Of a stretch of DNA of 64,000 nucleotides, positions 54,623 to 64,000 are shown one piece after another. Origin of the DNA: Scedosporium boydii (lineage: Eukaryota > Ascomycota > Sordariomycetes > Microascales > Microascaceae); assembly GCA_002221725.1 (NCBI GenBank), contig NJFT01000183.1, positions 1 to 64,000 of the forward strand, read 5' to 3'. Position 1 is the first letter of the stretch. Every line of letters begins with the position of its first letter. The translations under genes and the position numbers were made by a program. Under the pieces are notes generated by a model. It saw only the letters and a list, made by a program, of their open reading frames with translations. It did not search any database and was not told the origin of the DNA.

Positions 54623-54630
54623 TATATAAA
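54623..54630 (+). promoter_or_regulatory. Candidate TATA box of the hAT transposase
   Basis: TATATAAA lies about 20 bp after the last heat-shock-like half-site and about 135 bp before the transposase frame. TATA-like words are common in AT-rich DNA, so position is the main support. Confidence 0.4.
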
Positions 54631-54765
54631 GAAAGATAATTTCCTTTTATAAAACTTTTTTTTCTTTTTACTTTCCCTTATAAAAATAATTATAACTATA
54701 ATTATAATTATATTTCTTAAACTATACTTATAACTATTACTATTATTATAATTATATTATTTATA

Positions 54766-57081
54766 ATAGATTCTTCTTTTAATACCGAGTCTATATATAA
54801 CGAATTTGAAGATTCTTATATATTATAAGAAGAAATATAACCTATTATATCTATAATACCTATTCCTCTAACCTCTATTCCTATTATTACTAGTTCTACT
54901 ACTAATAATAATTAATATAAAGATTCTATTTATAATAGTTTTACTTATATATTAGATAATTTTAATATCTATATATTTAAAAACGGATTATTTACTAGAA
55001 CTTTATTAACTATTGACTATAGTAAGGAAAGAGAAACGCTTATAAAGTGTACATTATATAGTTATAGTAAAATAACTATAATTAAAGGCTTTCAGTCTTC
55101 TAATTTTATATATTATTATTAAAATAAGTATCCTACTATAGCTTATAATATAAAAACGAAAAGTTATCTTACTAAAAGAGCTAATATATCTAATATAACT
55201 AGTTTTTTTAGTAATATAGCTTCTACTTCTCAAAAACGGCAAAGAACTAATACTATTATAGATAATAGTACTAGTTTAATTAATAAATTTAATGAAGATG
55301 AAGCTTATAATAAAATATTAAATTTTATTATAAGTAATAATCTTTCTTTTAATATTCTTAACTCTGAGTCATTTTCTAGCTTATTAAGCTATTATAATAA
55401 GCAAAGTCTAACTATAAACCGTTGGAAAATTAAAAATATATTAGAAAATATATATAATACGTATTTATCTAATATAAATAACGAATTAAAACTTAATAAA
55501 GAAAGCCATGAGTTTTTTTCATTAACTTTTGATATATGGACTTCAAATACTTAAAATAGTTATTTAGGTATTATATTATCTTATATAAATAATAGTTTTA
55601 ACTTAAATTATAAGCTAATTAGTTTTAAAGAATTATTAGAAGCCTATATAGGCTTATATATTTATACTAACTTTATTAATATTATAAATTTATATACTAA
55701 TTTATATAATAATATAGTTAGTATTACACGAGATAATGCAGCTAATAATAATACTTTTATAAGTGTTTTTAAAAGAAAAACTAATAAAAGTAATTTATTT
55801 GATATTAGATATACTACACATATTATTAATCTTATAGTACAAGATATATTACAAGATTATATATTAAATACAAAGGCTGAAAATGCTATTAATATATATA
55901 CAGATACTATTAATAATAATAATATTAATATTATTACTGAAAATAATATTACTATTATAGCTAAACTACGAAAATTAGTTACACTTATTAAATATACTCA
56001 AGAAAATAAAAAGTTACTTCTTAAAGGTATTAATAAGTATAAAAAAGAGGGAATTATATCTTTAAATTATAATATTACAAAAATTCCTTTAGATAATACT
56101 ACTAGATAGAATTCTATATGTTATATAATTAAAATAGCCCTTGAATTATAGCTAGCTATAATATATATATCTAATAATACTTTAAATAAAGAATTTAAAA
56201 ATAATATTTTAACTAAATTAGAATGGTTTTAGTTAAAAGAACTTAAATCTATATTTGAAATATTTATTAAACCTAGTATTAAATTACAAGGTCAAGTATA
56301 TACTACTTTAAATATAAGTTTATTATATATTTATCAAATTTATAATAAACTTAATAAATTAATTAGTATATATAAAACTAATAAAACTACTAATTATAGT
56401 AGTTATATATTAGCTATTTAAGCTAGTATTAAAAAGCTAGAGAAGTATTTTCCTAAAAAGATTACTTCTACTTTAATAAAAGGATATTATAAATCTTATA
56501 TTTTAAGTATTATTTTAGATTCTAGATTTAAACTAATATATTTTAAAAATAATAGTTTATTATATCTATATTGTTCTACTAATATAGTAGATGAAATTAC
56601 TACTATATTACAATATGAATTTATTAAAGTAAAAAATTTAGTAAATACTTCTAATAATAATATTTCTTTTAATAAATTACAAGATAATATATATAATATA
56701 TCTAATAAAGAATTTACTACTTCTTTAGATAAAGATTTATATATAAATACTAGTAATAATAAAGAAGAATATATTACTTATTTAAAAGAAACTACTATTA
56801 GTTTAAATATAAACCCTCTTAATTATTAGAGGCAAAATAATAGTAGATTTCCTATATTAAGTATTTTAGCTAGAAAGATTTTAGCTATTCCAGCTACTTC
56901 AGCTTCTATTGAAAGTACTTTTAGTATAGGAAATAATATTATAACTAAAAGTCGAAATAGACTTAGTTCTAATACTATAAAACAACTTATATTACTTAAA
57001 AGTTGGAAAATTAAAGATTTAAAGGAATTAGAAAGATTATATATTAAAAATAATATTGAAGAAGAAGAAGAAACTAATTAA
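54766..57081 (+). pseudogene. hAT transposase remnant
   Basis: One frame of about 772 codons. The start is probably ATG decayed to ATA at 54,766. An N-terminal BED-type zinc finger has its first Cys intact (55,048), the second Cys now Tyr (55,057) and one His now Tyr (55,129). The RNase H-like catalytic domain keeps Asp in LTFDIWTS (55,531) and in TRDNAANN (55,732). The C-terminal hATC dimerisation domain reads FPILSILARKILAIPATSAS, then SIESTFSIGNNIITKSRNRL, with its usual Trp replaced by TAG at 56,827. Other stops include TAA at 55,120 and 55,552. Stops are TAA/TAG only, as expected from CAA, CAG and TGG. It is not translatable as it stands. Confidence 0.9.
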
Positions 57082-57234
57082 AAACTTATTATTTATATAT
57101 AATATTTAATATATATTTCTTTTATTTTTAAATATTATTTATAATTTTAATTTAATTTTTAAGTATTTAATATAATTATATCTATTAGGTTTATAATTTT
57201 TAAAATTATTAAAATTAATTATTTAATTTTTTTT

Positions 57235-57395
57235 TTAGTTTTTTTCTTAGTTTTTAGTTTTAGTTTTTAGTTTTCTTAGTTAGTTTTAGTTTACCTCTAT
57301 ACTAAACTAGACTAGTTTTAGTTTTAACTTAAACTAACTAAATTAGTTTTAGTTTTAAGAAAAACTAAACTATTAGTTACTAATTTACAACCCTG
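57235..57395. repeat. hAT right terminus and subterminal repeats
   Basis: An array of TTTTAGTTTTAGT-type motifs and their complements, ending in TTACAACCCTG. It mirrors the left terminus in inverted orientation. Confidence 0.75.
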
Positions 57396-57403
57396 TTAGA
57401 AGG
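57396..57403. repeat. Target-site duplication of hAT, right copy
   Basis: TTAGAAGG, identical to 53,997-54,004, directly follows the CCCTG terminus. Confidence 0.92.
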
Positions 57404-58157
57404 TAAAGTATATTACTTTAGTTATAGTAAAATAAGCTATTTTAAATAGAATTATCTAATAAAATTAGAAGCTAAATCTAATATTTTAAATATTAATTAG
57501 ATTAGAGATATTTCTTTAAATAAATATTATATTAAAAAACTTGATATTAACTATAAGTAAAAAATAAAGATAGTCTTAAAAAAGACTTTAGAAACTATTT
57601 ATATTTTCTTAGTAGAGTCTCTATATACTCTTAATCTTTATAGTAGAGCTAAGTTCTAAATTAATTGTAAATAAGTTTCTAAACCTTTTAATATTAATAT
57701 TACTATAAGAATTAATCTTATTACTATTACTTTTATTAATTATTATTAACTAACTCTAAAATCTAGATATTATCCTCTACTCTTTAAATAATATAATAAT
57801 ATTTTACTAGAATACTAATATATTTACTAAATAAGGTTCTAGATAAAAAATAATAATAAGTAAAAATAATATTATATTAAACTTTTCTAAAGAATATCTT
57901 ACTCTAAGAAAACTTTTAATCTTATATTTAAATAATTAAATATATATAATTTAGGTCTTTAAATTAACTATTTTATAAAAACCTAAACCTATTTCCTTAT
58001 TATCTTAAAATACCTAAAGTATTTTATTAAATATTAGAAAAATAGTAAACTAATATATATTTTAATTTTATTACTAAACTCTAAAAGTAAGGGGAAAGAT
58101 ATTATAATTATTATTAATAAAGATATAAAACTATTTCTAGGACTTTAATAATTTATA
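57404..58157 (+). pseudogene. Interior of LTR element, right of hAT: zinc-knuckle region
   Basis: Continues the Gag-like frame. At 57,414-57,455 the codon spacing is that of CX2CX4HX4C, but the Cys and His codons read TAC/TAT (Tyr) and one intervening codon is TAG. Downstream to 58,157 the frame is semi-open with TAA/TAG stops. No protease or polymerase was recognised. Confidence 0.5.
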
Positions 58158-58762
58158 GATATCTTTCTTAAAGTTATAAAAGAAAATAAAGGAAGAATAG
58201 TTTTTTTACTATTAGGAATTCTTAAGGGAGAAAAGAAGTAAAAGAAAGGGAAAATAAAGGTATAAAGAAGTGATTATATTAGAATAGTGTCTATATAGTT
58301 CTTATTTATCTATTTCTAAAGCTAGAAGGAAAGGGGGAGGAAACGGGTCTATATATAGACGATTTCTTCCTATAGAAAGATCGAAAAGTAACTTCATTAC
58401 TTCTCAGATGCTCCAGAACTCGAACACATTATCGAATACATCATTTAAATACTCACGTCATCGAACATATTATATTTTTATTTTTATTTCTTAGTTCTCG
58501 GAAAGTTATTTTTAGGTTTCTTATTCTAGTTCTTCTAGAAACTATATTTCTATTTTAGTTCTTTTTAGAAGCTAAGTTTCTATTCTAGTTCTTCTAGTTC
58601 CTCTTAGAGGCTAGGTTATTTCTAGTTCTTCTAGAGGCTAAGTTTCTATTCTAGTACTTCCAGGCCTTTATTTTAGTTCTTTTAAGAACTAGTTTTTAAA
58701 ATAACTTTTTTTTATTTTATAATATATTTTTCTATAATATTATTTTACTTAAATATAGTAAT
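58158..58762 (+). repeat. LTR-like repeat, copy B
   Basis: Same order of shared words as copy A, including GGGTCTATATATAGACGATT near 58,345, one CTCGGAAAGTTATTTTTA, the ~28-bp series, and an ATTTTACTTAAATATAGTAA end. Same orientation as copy A. Confidence 0.7.
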
Positions 58763-59469
58763 AGGTAATAATTAGCTTAATAGACTAAAAGATCTATTAG
58801 TTCTAGCATTATATAGCTAGAACTACCCCTTATATTTACTTAAGAACCCTCTTAATTGCGGCGGAATCTAGCTACTTCTAGGTATATCATTATATTATCT
58901 TTAACTAACTTTAATACTTTAGTAAATTATATTTTTTAGTAACTTTCCTTTTTAATTTTTTATTATTATATTTTTACTTTTCTTTAATAAGGGGGCTCTA
59001 CTTATACTTTATATATATATATAGTTATACTAATAGATTTAGACTCTAATATTCTTCTAAATTTACTTACTTTTAAGCCTTACCTAGATATCTTATTATT
59101 ATCTACTTAGTAAGCTTATATTTTATTATTAAACTTAGAAGATCTATTAACTAATTAGTTATTAGTATATAAATACTACTAAGTTATTACTAGAGCTAGT
59201 AAAACTTAATTTTTATTAGATATATAGGAGAGAAAAAGTAGTTATAAAGATTAAAAGAAGTTAAAACATCTAATTTATTTAGTATTTTCTAAACTAAAGA
59301 TAGTAAAAGTATTTTTAAAGTCTATATAAATTTTATCTTCTTAGTTTAAAATACTTATTATACTAGTAATACTTATTATACTAGTAATATCTATTTAATA
59401 ATAATCTATTAGAAATATTATATATTATTTATTTTTTTATATTATAGTTTTTACTTACTTTTTATAGTT
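58763..59469. repeat. Decayed segment beyond the chromodomain
   Basis: T-rich on the plus strand. Expected to hold the 3' end of the minus-strand Gypsy element, but nothing specific is readable. Confidence 0.4.
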
Positions 59470-61001
59470 AATAATACCTTAATAGATATTTTCTAGCTTA
59501 TTTATAAGTTCCTAGCTACTTTACTTTACTAGAAACCTTACCTACTTTACTAAGTAAAACTAGTTATTATTCTTATCCCTATAATCTATAACTTCTTTAA
59601 CTTCCTACTTTTCTAGGTTATCTTCTAAGTCTAGTAACTTATAAATTAAATCTATCTCCTCCTAGTCCTTCTAAAACTTTAAAAGCAATATATAGAATAT
59701 ATTATATAATCTCTAATACTTCTCTAGTAAATAAATATAATATATATTTCTATTTATCTTCTTAAAAATTAGTATATAAATATATATTAATATAAGTTTC
59801 TTCTTTATTACTTAAAAAAAAAGTTCTATATTAATAACATAATTATATTATTTAAATTTAAACTTAATATTTATCTAATATTTATTATAATATTATTATT
59901 AGTTTTTTATAGTAATCTCCTATTAAGTTATTATCTATTTCTATACTTTCTAGAAGTATTTAATTTTCTTTTTTACTCTTTTAATTTATATCTATTTTAA
60001 TTAAATTACTAGCTAAATATATTATAGATAATATTTATATAATATTTTAAAAGAAGATATTTTAATAGTCTAATTTACGAAATTATTACTAATAAACTCT
60101 ACTTTAGTTAATACTTTAACTTAGTTAGTAGATTTATCTATATATATTATTTTTAAATATTTAACTAGGGTCTAGTTTATCTTCTTTATTTAGCTATCTA
60201 TTTATAAATACTAAGCTATAGATAATCTCTAAGCTATCTCTCTTACCTTATAAAATTTTACTTAGAACTTACTTATAAAAAGAGTACCTCGATTACTAAT
60301 AATACTAGTAGATATTCTAAAATAGTATTTAACCTCTTTATAGAAGATATAAGCTAGATTTAGTACTTATAGAAACTTTTTAATAGTAATTAATAAACTA
60401 AGTAATCTTTATATATCTATTTATAATAATAAAAAAAATATCTACTCTCTCTCTATTTAATATCTAACTTTCTAATAGCTCTATAATAAAATCTAAACTA
60501 ATTTTTTAAAATATATACTCTAATAGAAGAAGTAACTTAAGTAAGCTATAAGGCTTATACTTTAAATATTATATTACTTAGTACTCTAGACAGGTTCCTA
60601 TATAAAAGTAAATATTTACCTCTAGGTTCTCTTAGTAAAACTTTTTTTTTAAGAGTTTTAAAGTTTTAAAAATCTTTATATAACCTATATAAAGGTTATT
60701 ATAGTACCTTTCTAATAGTTTTACCTTTAGAGCTTCCTAATTAAAGATAATAAGCTAGTTTTTATAAAATAATAGATTACTATTTTTATAAAAAGAAATA
60801 TTATTTTTAAATATATTTTAGATTTAATCTATAACTTTCTTATAATATAAGTCTACTTTTTATAAACTTTTAACCTTTAAACTAAACTTCTTAATTAAGT
60901 TACTTACTAAGATATATTCTAGCCTTATAACTTCTCTAGCCTTATATTAAAAAGTAACTTATCTTTATACTAAAGCTTTTAGTAATATAAGTTTAATAAG
61001 T
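59470..61001 (-). pseudogene. Gypsy chromovirus integrase with C-terminal chromodomain, remnant
   Basis: Reading from 61,001 down: a zinc-binding region ending near KTLKLL; the integrase core with SLDFI (Asp intact at 60,491-60,493), then FRISTSIISNRGTLF, in which the second catalytic Asp is Asn (60,292-60,294). The third motif, normally WHPQTDGQTER-like, has stops and Glu changed to Lys. The GPY/F-type module follows (NIYYIYLLEKYQ, then a LLLKF-stop-KD-stop-EE region). A chromodomain is at about 59,615-59,470: EVKEVIDYRDKNNN, FYLVK-stop-VRF, with Trp positions now stops. Chromodomain integrases target heterochromatin. It joins the RT/RNase H part beyond LTR copy C. Confidence 0.75.
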
Positions 61002-61640
61002 ATTATTATATTTAAGTAAAATAATATTATAAAAAAATAGTATAAAATTAAAAAATATAAAATAAAAAGAAGTTATTTTAAAAACTAGTTTTTAAAAGAA
61101 CTAGAATAAAGGCTTAGAAGAACTAGAATAGAAATCTAGCTTCTAGAAGAACTAAAAGAACTAAAATAGAAATCTCTAAAAGAACTAGAATAGAAACCTA
61201 GCCTCTAGGAGAACTAAAATAGAAACTTAGCTTCTAAAAGAACCGAAATAGAAACGTGTCTTCTAAAAGAACTAAAATAAGAAACCTAAAAATAACTTTC
61301 TAAGAACTAAGAAATAAAAATAAAAACATAACGTATTTAATAACGTAGGTACTTAAACGATATATTTGATAACGTGTTCGAGTTCTGGGGCATTTGAGAA
61401 GTAACGAAGTTACTTTTTAATTCTTTTATAGGAAGAAATCGTCTATATATAGACCTATTTCCTTCCTCTTTCCTTCTAGCTTTAGAAATAAAAGAATAAA
61501 GACTATATAAACACTATTCTAATATAATTACTTCTTTATATCTTTATTTTCTTTTTTTTTACTTCTTTCTTTTCTTAAGAATTTCTAATAATAAAAAACT
61601 ATTTCTCTTTTATTTTTTTTTATAACTTTAAAATATCTAT
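61002..61640 (-). repeat. LTR-like repeat, copy C (inserted in pol)
   Basis: Reverse-orientation copy of the same repeat, starting near TATATTTAAGTAAAATAATA and holding GTCTATATATAGAC near 61,440. It lies between the RNase H and integrase parts of one minus-strand pol, so it interrupts that gene, probably as a solo LTR. Confidence 0.65.
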
Positions 61641-62517
61641 TATAATAATCTTCTTTAAAGATCTTTTACTAAAGTATTTACTATATTATATAATACTTAA
61701 TAATCTATAAAAACTTTAAATAGAGGTATTCTTTTAAAGTAATAATACTAGTTCTTTAAACTTATAATAATTACTAAAAAGTTTTTATTAGCTAGTAGCT
61801 TATTTTCTCTTAATTTTTATAAGCTTATAAGATTAAAAGATAATAAGATATTATTAACTATTAAATAATTAAAAAAAGATATTAGAAATTATATAAATAG
61901 AAATATTAGTCTCTACTTAGGTTTCTTAGTTAGTATTCTAATATTATAATATTAAAGTTTCTATAAAAGCTTATTTTAACTAATAAAAAGCTTTTATAAC
62001 TTCTTCTATCTATATTAACTCTCCTTTCTTAATTCTATTCTAGCTCCCTTTTAATAAGAAAGTAATTAAGTAAATTATTATAGAGTATTTTAAAATAAAT
62101 TTCTAATAAAAATTTATCAATCTAAAAAAAACTTAGATATCTTAAAATAACTCTAGTTCTAGCTAGTCCTAGATTAGTTAAACCTAGGTAAGGTCTATTT
62201 AAATTTTATTTCTTCTAATAATATAATTAAAAAATATTACCTTTTCTTAGAAAAAATTATATTTCTTAATATTTATATAAAGTTTTACTCTATATAAATA
62301 ATCTAAAACTTTAGCTAGATAGTTCTAATAAGCTTCTTAGGTTTTTAAAAAAATTAAAATATTATTAAAATATATAATATAATAATAATCTAATAATTTA
62401 GTAAGTATATAATATATATATATTTAAAAGGTTATAGGAGTATTTATTAATCTAAATAATATAATAATATATTTAAAATAATTATATTTAATATAGAAAG
62501 CTATCTTCTATTAATTT
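61641..62517 (-). pseudogene. Gypsy reverse transcriptase and RNase H remnant
   Basis: Reading from 62,517 down: reverse transcriptase palm pieces FRLINTPITF, then the catalytic motif IYFNNILIF at about 62,361-62,372. There the usual YLDD-type codons read Tyr-Phe-Asn-Asn, so both Asp have become Asn. It continues with VLDYLYRVKLYINIKKYNFF and a GYII-like region. RNase H begins near 62,000-61,880 (AFIETLIL; ETNISIYIISNI), where its first Asp is also Asn. The N-terminal RT part is missing at LTR copy D. Many TAA/TAG stops. Confidence 0.7.
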
Positions 62518-63160
62518 GTTACTATATTTAAGTAAAATAATATTATAAAGAAATATTATAAAATAAAAATAAAAATAAAAAGAAGTTATTCTAAAAAACT
62601 AATTCTTAAAAGAATTAAAATAAAGGCCTGGAAGAACTAGAATAGAAACCTAGCCTCTAGAAGGACTAAAAGAACTAGAATAGAAACCTAGCCTCTAGAA
62701 GAACTGGAAGAACTAGAATAGAAACCTCTAGAAGAACTAGAACAGAAACTTGGCTTCTGAAAGAACTAAAATAGAAACGTGGCTTCTAGAAGAACCGGAA
62801 TAAGAAACCTAAAAATAACTTTCCGAGAACTAAGAAATAAAAACAAAAACATAACATGTTTGATGATGTAAGTACTCGAACGATGTATTCGATGACGTGT
62901 TCGAGTTCTGGGGCATCTGAGAAGTAACGAAGTTATTTTTCGATCTTTCTATAGGAAGAAATCGTCTATATATAGACCCGTTTCCTCCCCCTTTCCTTCC
63001 AGCTTTAGAAATAGAAAAAAAAGAAATATATAGACACTATTCTAATACAATCACTTCTTTATACTTTTATTTTCCCTTTCTTTTACTTCTTTTTCTTAAG
63101 AAATTCTTAAATAGTGAAAAACTATCCTTCTTTTATTTCTTTTTATAACCTTAAAAGTCC
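62518..63160 (-). repeat. LTR-like repeat, copy D
   Basis: Least decayed of the four: CpA and CpG words such as GACGTGTTCGAGTTCTGG and CCGTTTCCTCCCCCTTTCC survive. It starts TGTTACTATATTTAAGTAAA at about 62,518. It contains five or more ~28-bp units of the CTAGAAGAACTAGAATAGAA type. It separates the RT fragment from a different Gypsy integrase. Confidence 0.7.
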
Positions 63161-64000
63161 TTAGTTCTTAGTTTCTTCTATAGTAACTAGATCTTACTTC
63201 CCCTTTTAAGAGTTAGTCCCTTAAGCTACTTATTATTAGTATAGTACTTTATCTTTTACTAGATAAACTATAGTTCCTCTTTTAACTACCTATATAATTC
63301 TTTTATCTTGTCTACTATAAGAATTACTTATTCTACTTATATTTTTATATTTATAAGCTTAAATCTAGTTTATAGTTTAATATTATAATTAGTATAAAAT
63401 AATAATATTTTAAAGCTTTCTAATATATTAGTATTATAAGCTTTCTAAGCTAGAGGTAGTAATAATATCTAGTTATCTTATTCTTAGTTAATATAATACT
63501 ATAGATATATCTTAAGTATTTAGTTTATTTATTCTACTTATCTTTATATCTTTAGATAATAGACTATAGATAGTTTATAGTTAATTTCTATTTTATCTAA
63601 TAGGCTCTACTAGAAGTAAGAGATAAATACTCTACTTCTATCTAAGTTAATCTCTTCTAGTAGGTTATAGTTTACTACTATAGTTTATAGGAATAGCTCT
63701 ATAAATTATAGTACTTTTATAGATTTATTATAGGATATAAAGTAAGTATACTTTGTTAATCTATTGATTACTACTATAATACTATTATACTTAACCCCTG
63801 TAGCTAGGTCCTTTAACTTTAGTAGTTTAATAATAAAGTCGATAATAATTTTCTACTATAGTACTTCTAGTACTAGTATAGGTTGTAGTTGTCTATAAAG
63901 CTTGTAAGGTCGATTTTTATTTTTTCTATACTGGGGATATTTAGCTATAACCTTAGTAGTTACCCTTTTAAGATATAGGATATAGTATCTTTTTAGTATC
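63161..64000 (-). pseudogene. Second Gypsy integrase remnant, different family, cut by window edge
   Basis: Reading from 64,000 down: RPYKLYRQLQPILVLEVL, two stops in a Trp-Gln-like position, IIIDFIIKLLKLKDLATGVK (Asp intact), VVINRLTKYTYFI (VDRL now VNRL), an EEINLDRSRVFIS segment that still has Asp, then a region with stops, and DNQ-LLLPLA at the low-coordinate end near 63,430. It differs in sequence from the 60-61 kb integrase, so it is another Gypsy family. It is less decayed. Confidence 0.7.

Larger units (their letters stand above)
54005..57395 (+). mobile_element. hAT-superfamily DNA transposon, complete but decayed
   Basis: A 3,391-bp element with inverted termini CAGGGTTGT...ACAACCCTG, an exact 8-bp target duplication, dense ACTAAAAC/GTTTTAGT subterminal motifs at both ends, and one transposase frame (54,766-57,081) without frameshifts. 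It has about ten in-frame stops of the RIP type. It retains more CpA and CpG than its surroundings, so it is probably younger than the LTR element it interrupts. Confidence 0.92.
52191..58762 (+). mobile_element. LTR element with Gag-like interior, split by a hAT transposon
   Basis: Direct LTR-like copies A and B bound an interior of about 1.9 kb once the nested hAT (3,391 bp plus 8-bp duplication) is removed. The interior begins with an ATG at 52,953 (MSSLS then stop codons). It contains a CX2CX4HX4C-type knuckle at 57,414-57,455 with Cys/His codons turned to Tyr, just after the hAT. No pol domain is visible, so this could be a non-autonomous, Gag-only element. The 5-bp flanking duplication could not be confirmed because the ends are decayed. 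Confidence 0.5.
45321..64000. repeat. AT-rich repeat block with RIP-like decay
   Basis: From about 45,320 to the window end the sequence is extremely AT-rich. Where C or G survives it is mostly in CT, CC, AG or GG context. CpA/TpG and CpG are rare, which matches RIP (CpA to TpA on both strands). Recognisable transposon domains inside carry stop codons of the CAA-to-TAA, CAG-to-TAG and TGG-to-TAG types. Decay is uneven: strongest at 45.3-48.1 kb, weaker in the hAT element and parts of the LTR copies, and nearly absent at 50,905-51,425. It continues past the right edge, so its full size is unknown. Confidence 0.9.

Noticed and set aside
55054..55242. Minus-strand 62-codon frame inside hAT
   Set aside because: It is antisense to the transposase remnant.
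45321..64000. Mitochondrial DNA insertion as the cause of the AT richness
   Set aside because: Readable Gag, RT, integrase and hAT transposase remnants show nuclear transposons with transition decay.

Overview
This is nuclear DNA of a filamentous ascomycete (Pezizomycotina). The evidence is genes with 50-90 nt introns (GTAAGT-like donors, TAG/CAG acceptors), intron-containing divergent histone H3 and H4 genes, a fused pentafunctional AROM gene, and a transposon-rich AT block bearing repeat-induced point mutation (RIP) signs. Gene content and short intergenic palindromes suit Eurotiomycetes (Aspergillus/Penicillium relatives), but that placement is inference.

Positions 1-45,300 are ordinary gene space. 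In order: a FAD aromatic hydroxylase (-, 859-2981); a conserved gene with a broken reading frame (+, 5281-7189); atg18 (+, 8512-10146); a Pps1-like dual-specificity phosphatase (-, 10889-13120); a DDHD-domain lipase (+, 14670-17744); the TFIIH helicase Rad3/XPD (-, 17927-20881, ten exons); a C2H2 factor (+, 23975-25365); RNA polymerase I subunit RPA190 (-, 25884-31062) divergent from splicing factor Prp3 (+, 31441-32913); divergent histones H3 (-) and H4 (+); a second C2H2 factor (+, 37075-38979); and AROM (-, 40169-44968). These are mostly housekeeping genes for transcription, repair, ribosome synthesis, splicing, chromatin and the shikimate pathway. I see no operon or metabolite cluster.

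At about 45,320, some 350 bp upstream of the AROM start, base composition collapses to a very AT-rich block that runs off the window. It is a nest of decayed transposons. A Ty3/Gypsy Gag remnant lies at 48.7-50.2 kb (+). Four copies of one ~0.6-0.7 kb LTR-like repeat lie at 52.2 and 58.2 kb (+) and at 61.0 and 62.5 kb (-). A chromodomain-bearing Gypsy pol (RT, RNase H, integrase, chromodomain) runs on the minus strand from 62.5 to 59.5 kb and is interrupted by one LTR copy. A second, different Gypsy integrase lies at 63.2-64.0 kb (-). A complete 3.39 kb hAT transposon at 54,005-57,395 has a perfect 8-bp target duplication and sits inside a Gag-like reading frame. Catalytic and zinc-binding codons in these elements are changed by C-to-T/G-to-A transitions.

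The most unusual observation is a 10-bp tandem array (54,341-54,590) in the hAT 5' region. Its unit is the alternating TTC-nn-GAA pattern of a heat-shock element, and it ends about 20-30 bp before a TATA box and about 165 bp before the transposase frame. A short GC-normal island (50,905-51,425) stands out inside the decayed block.
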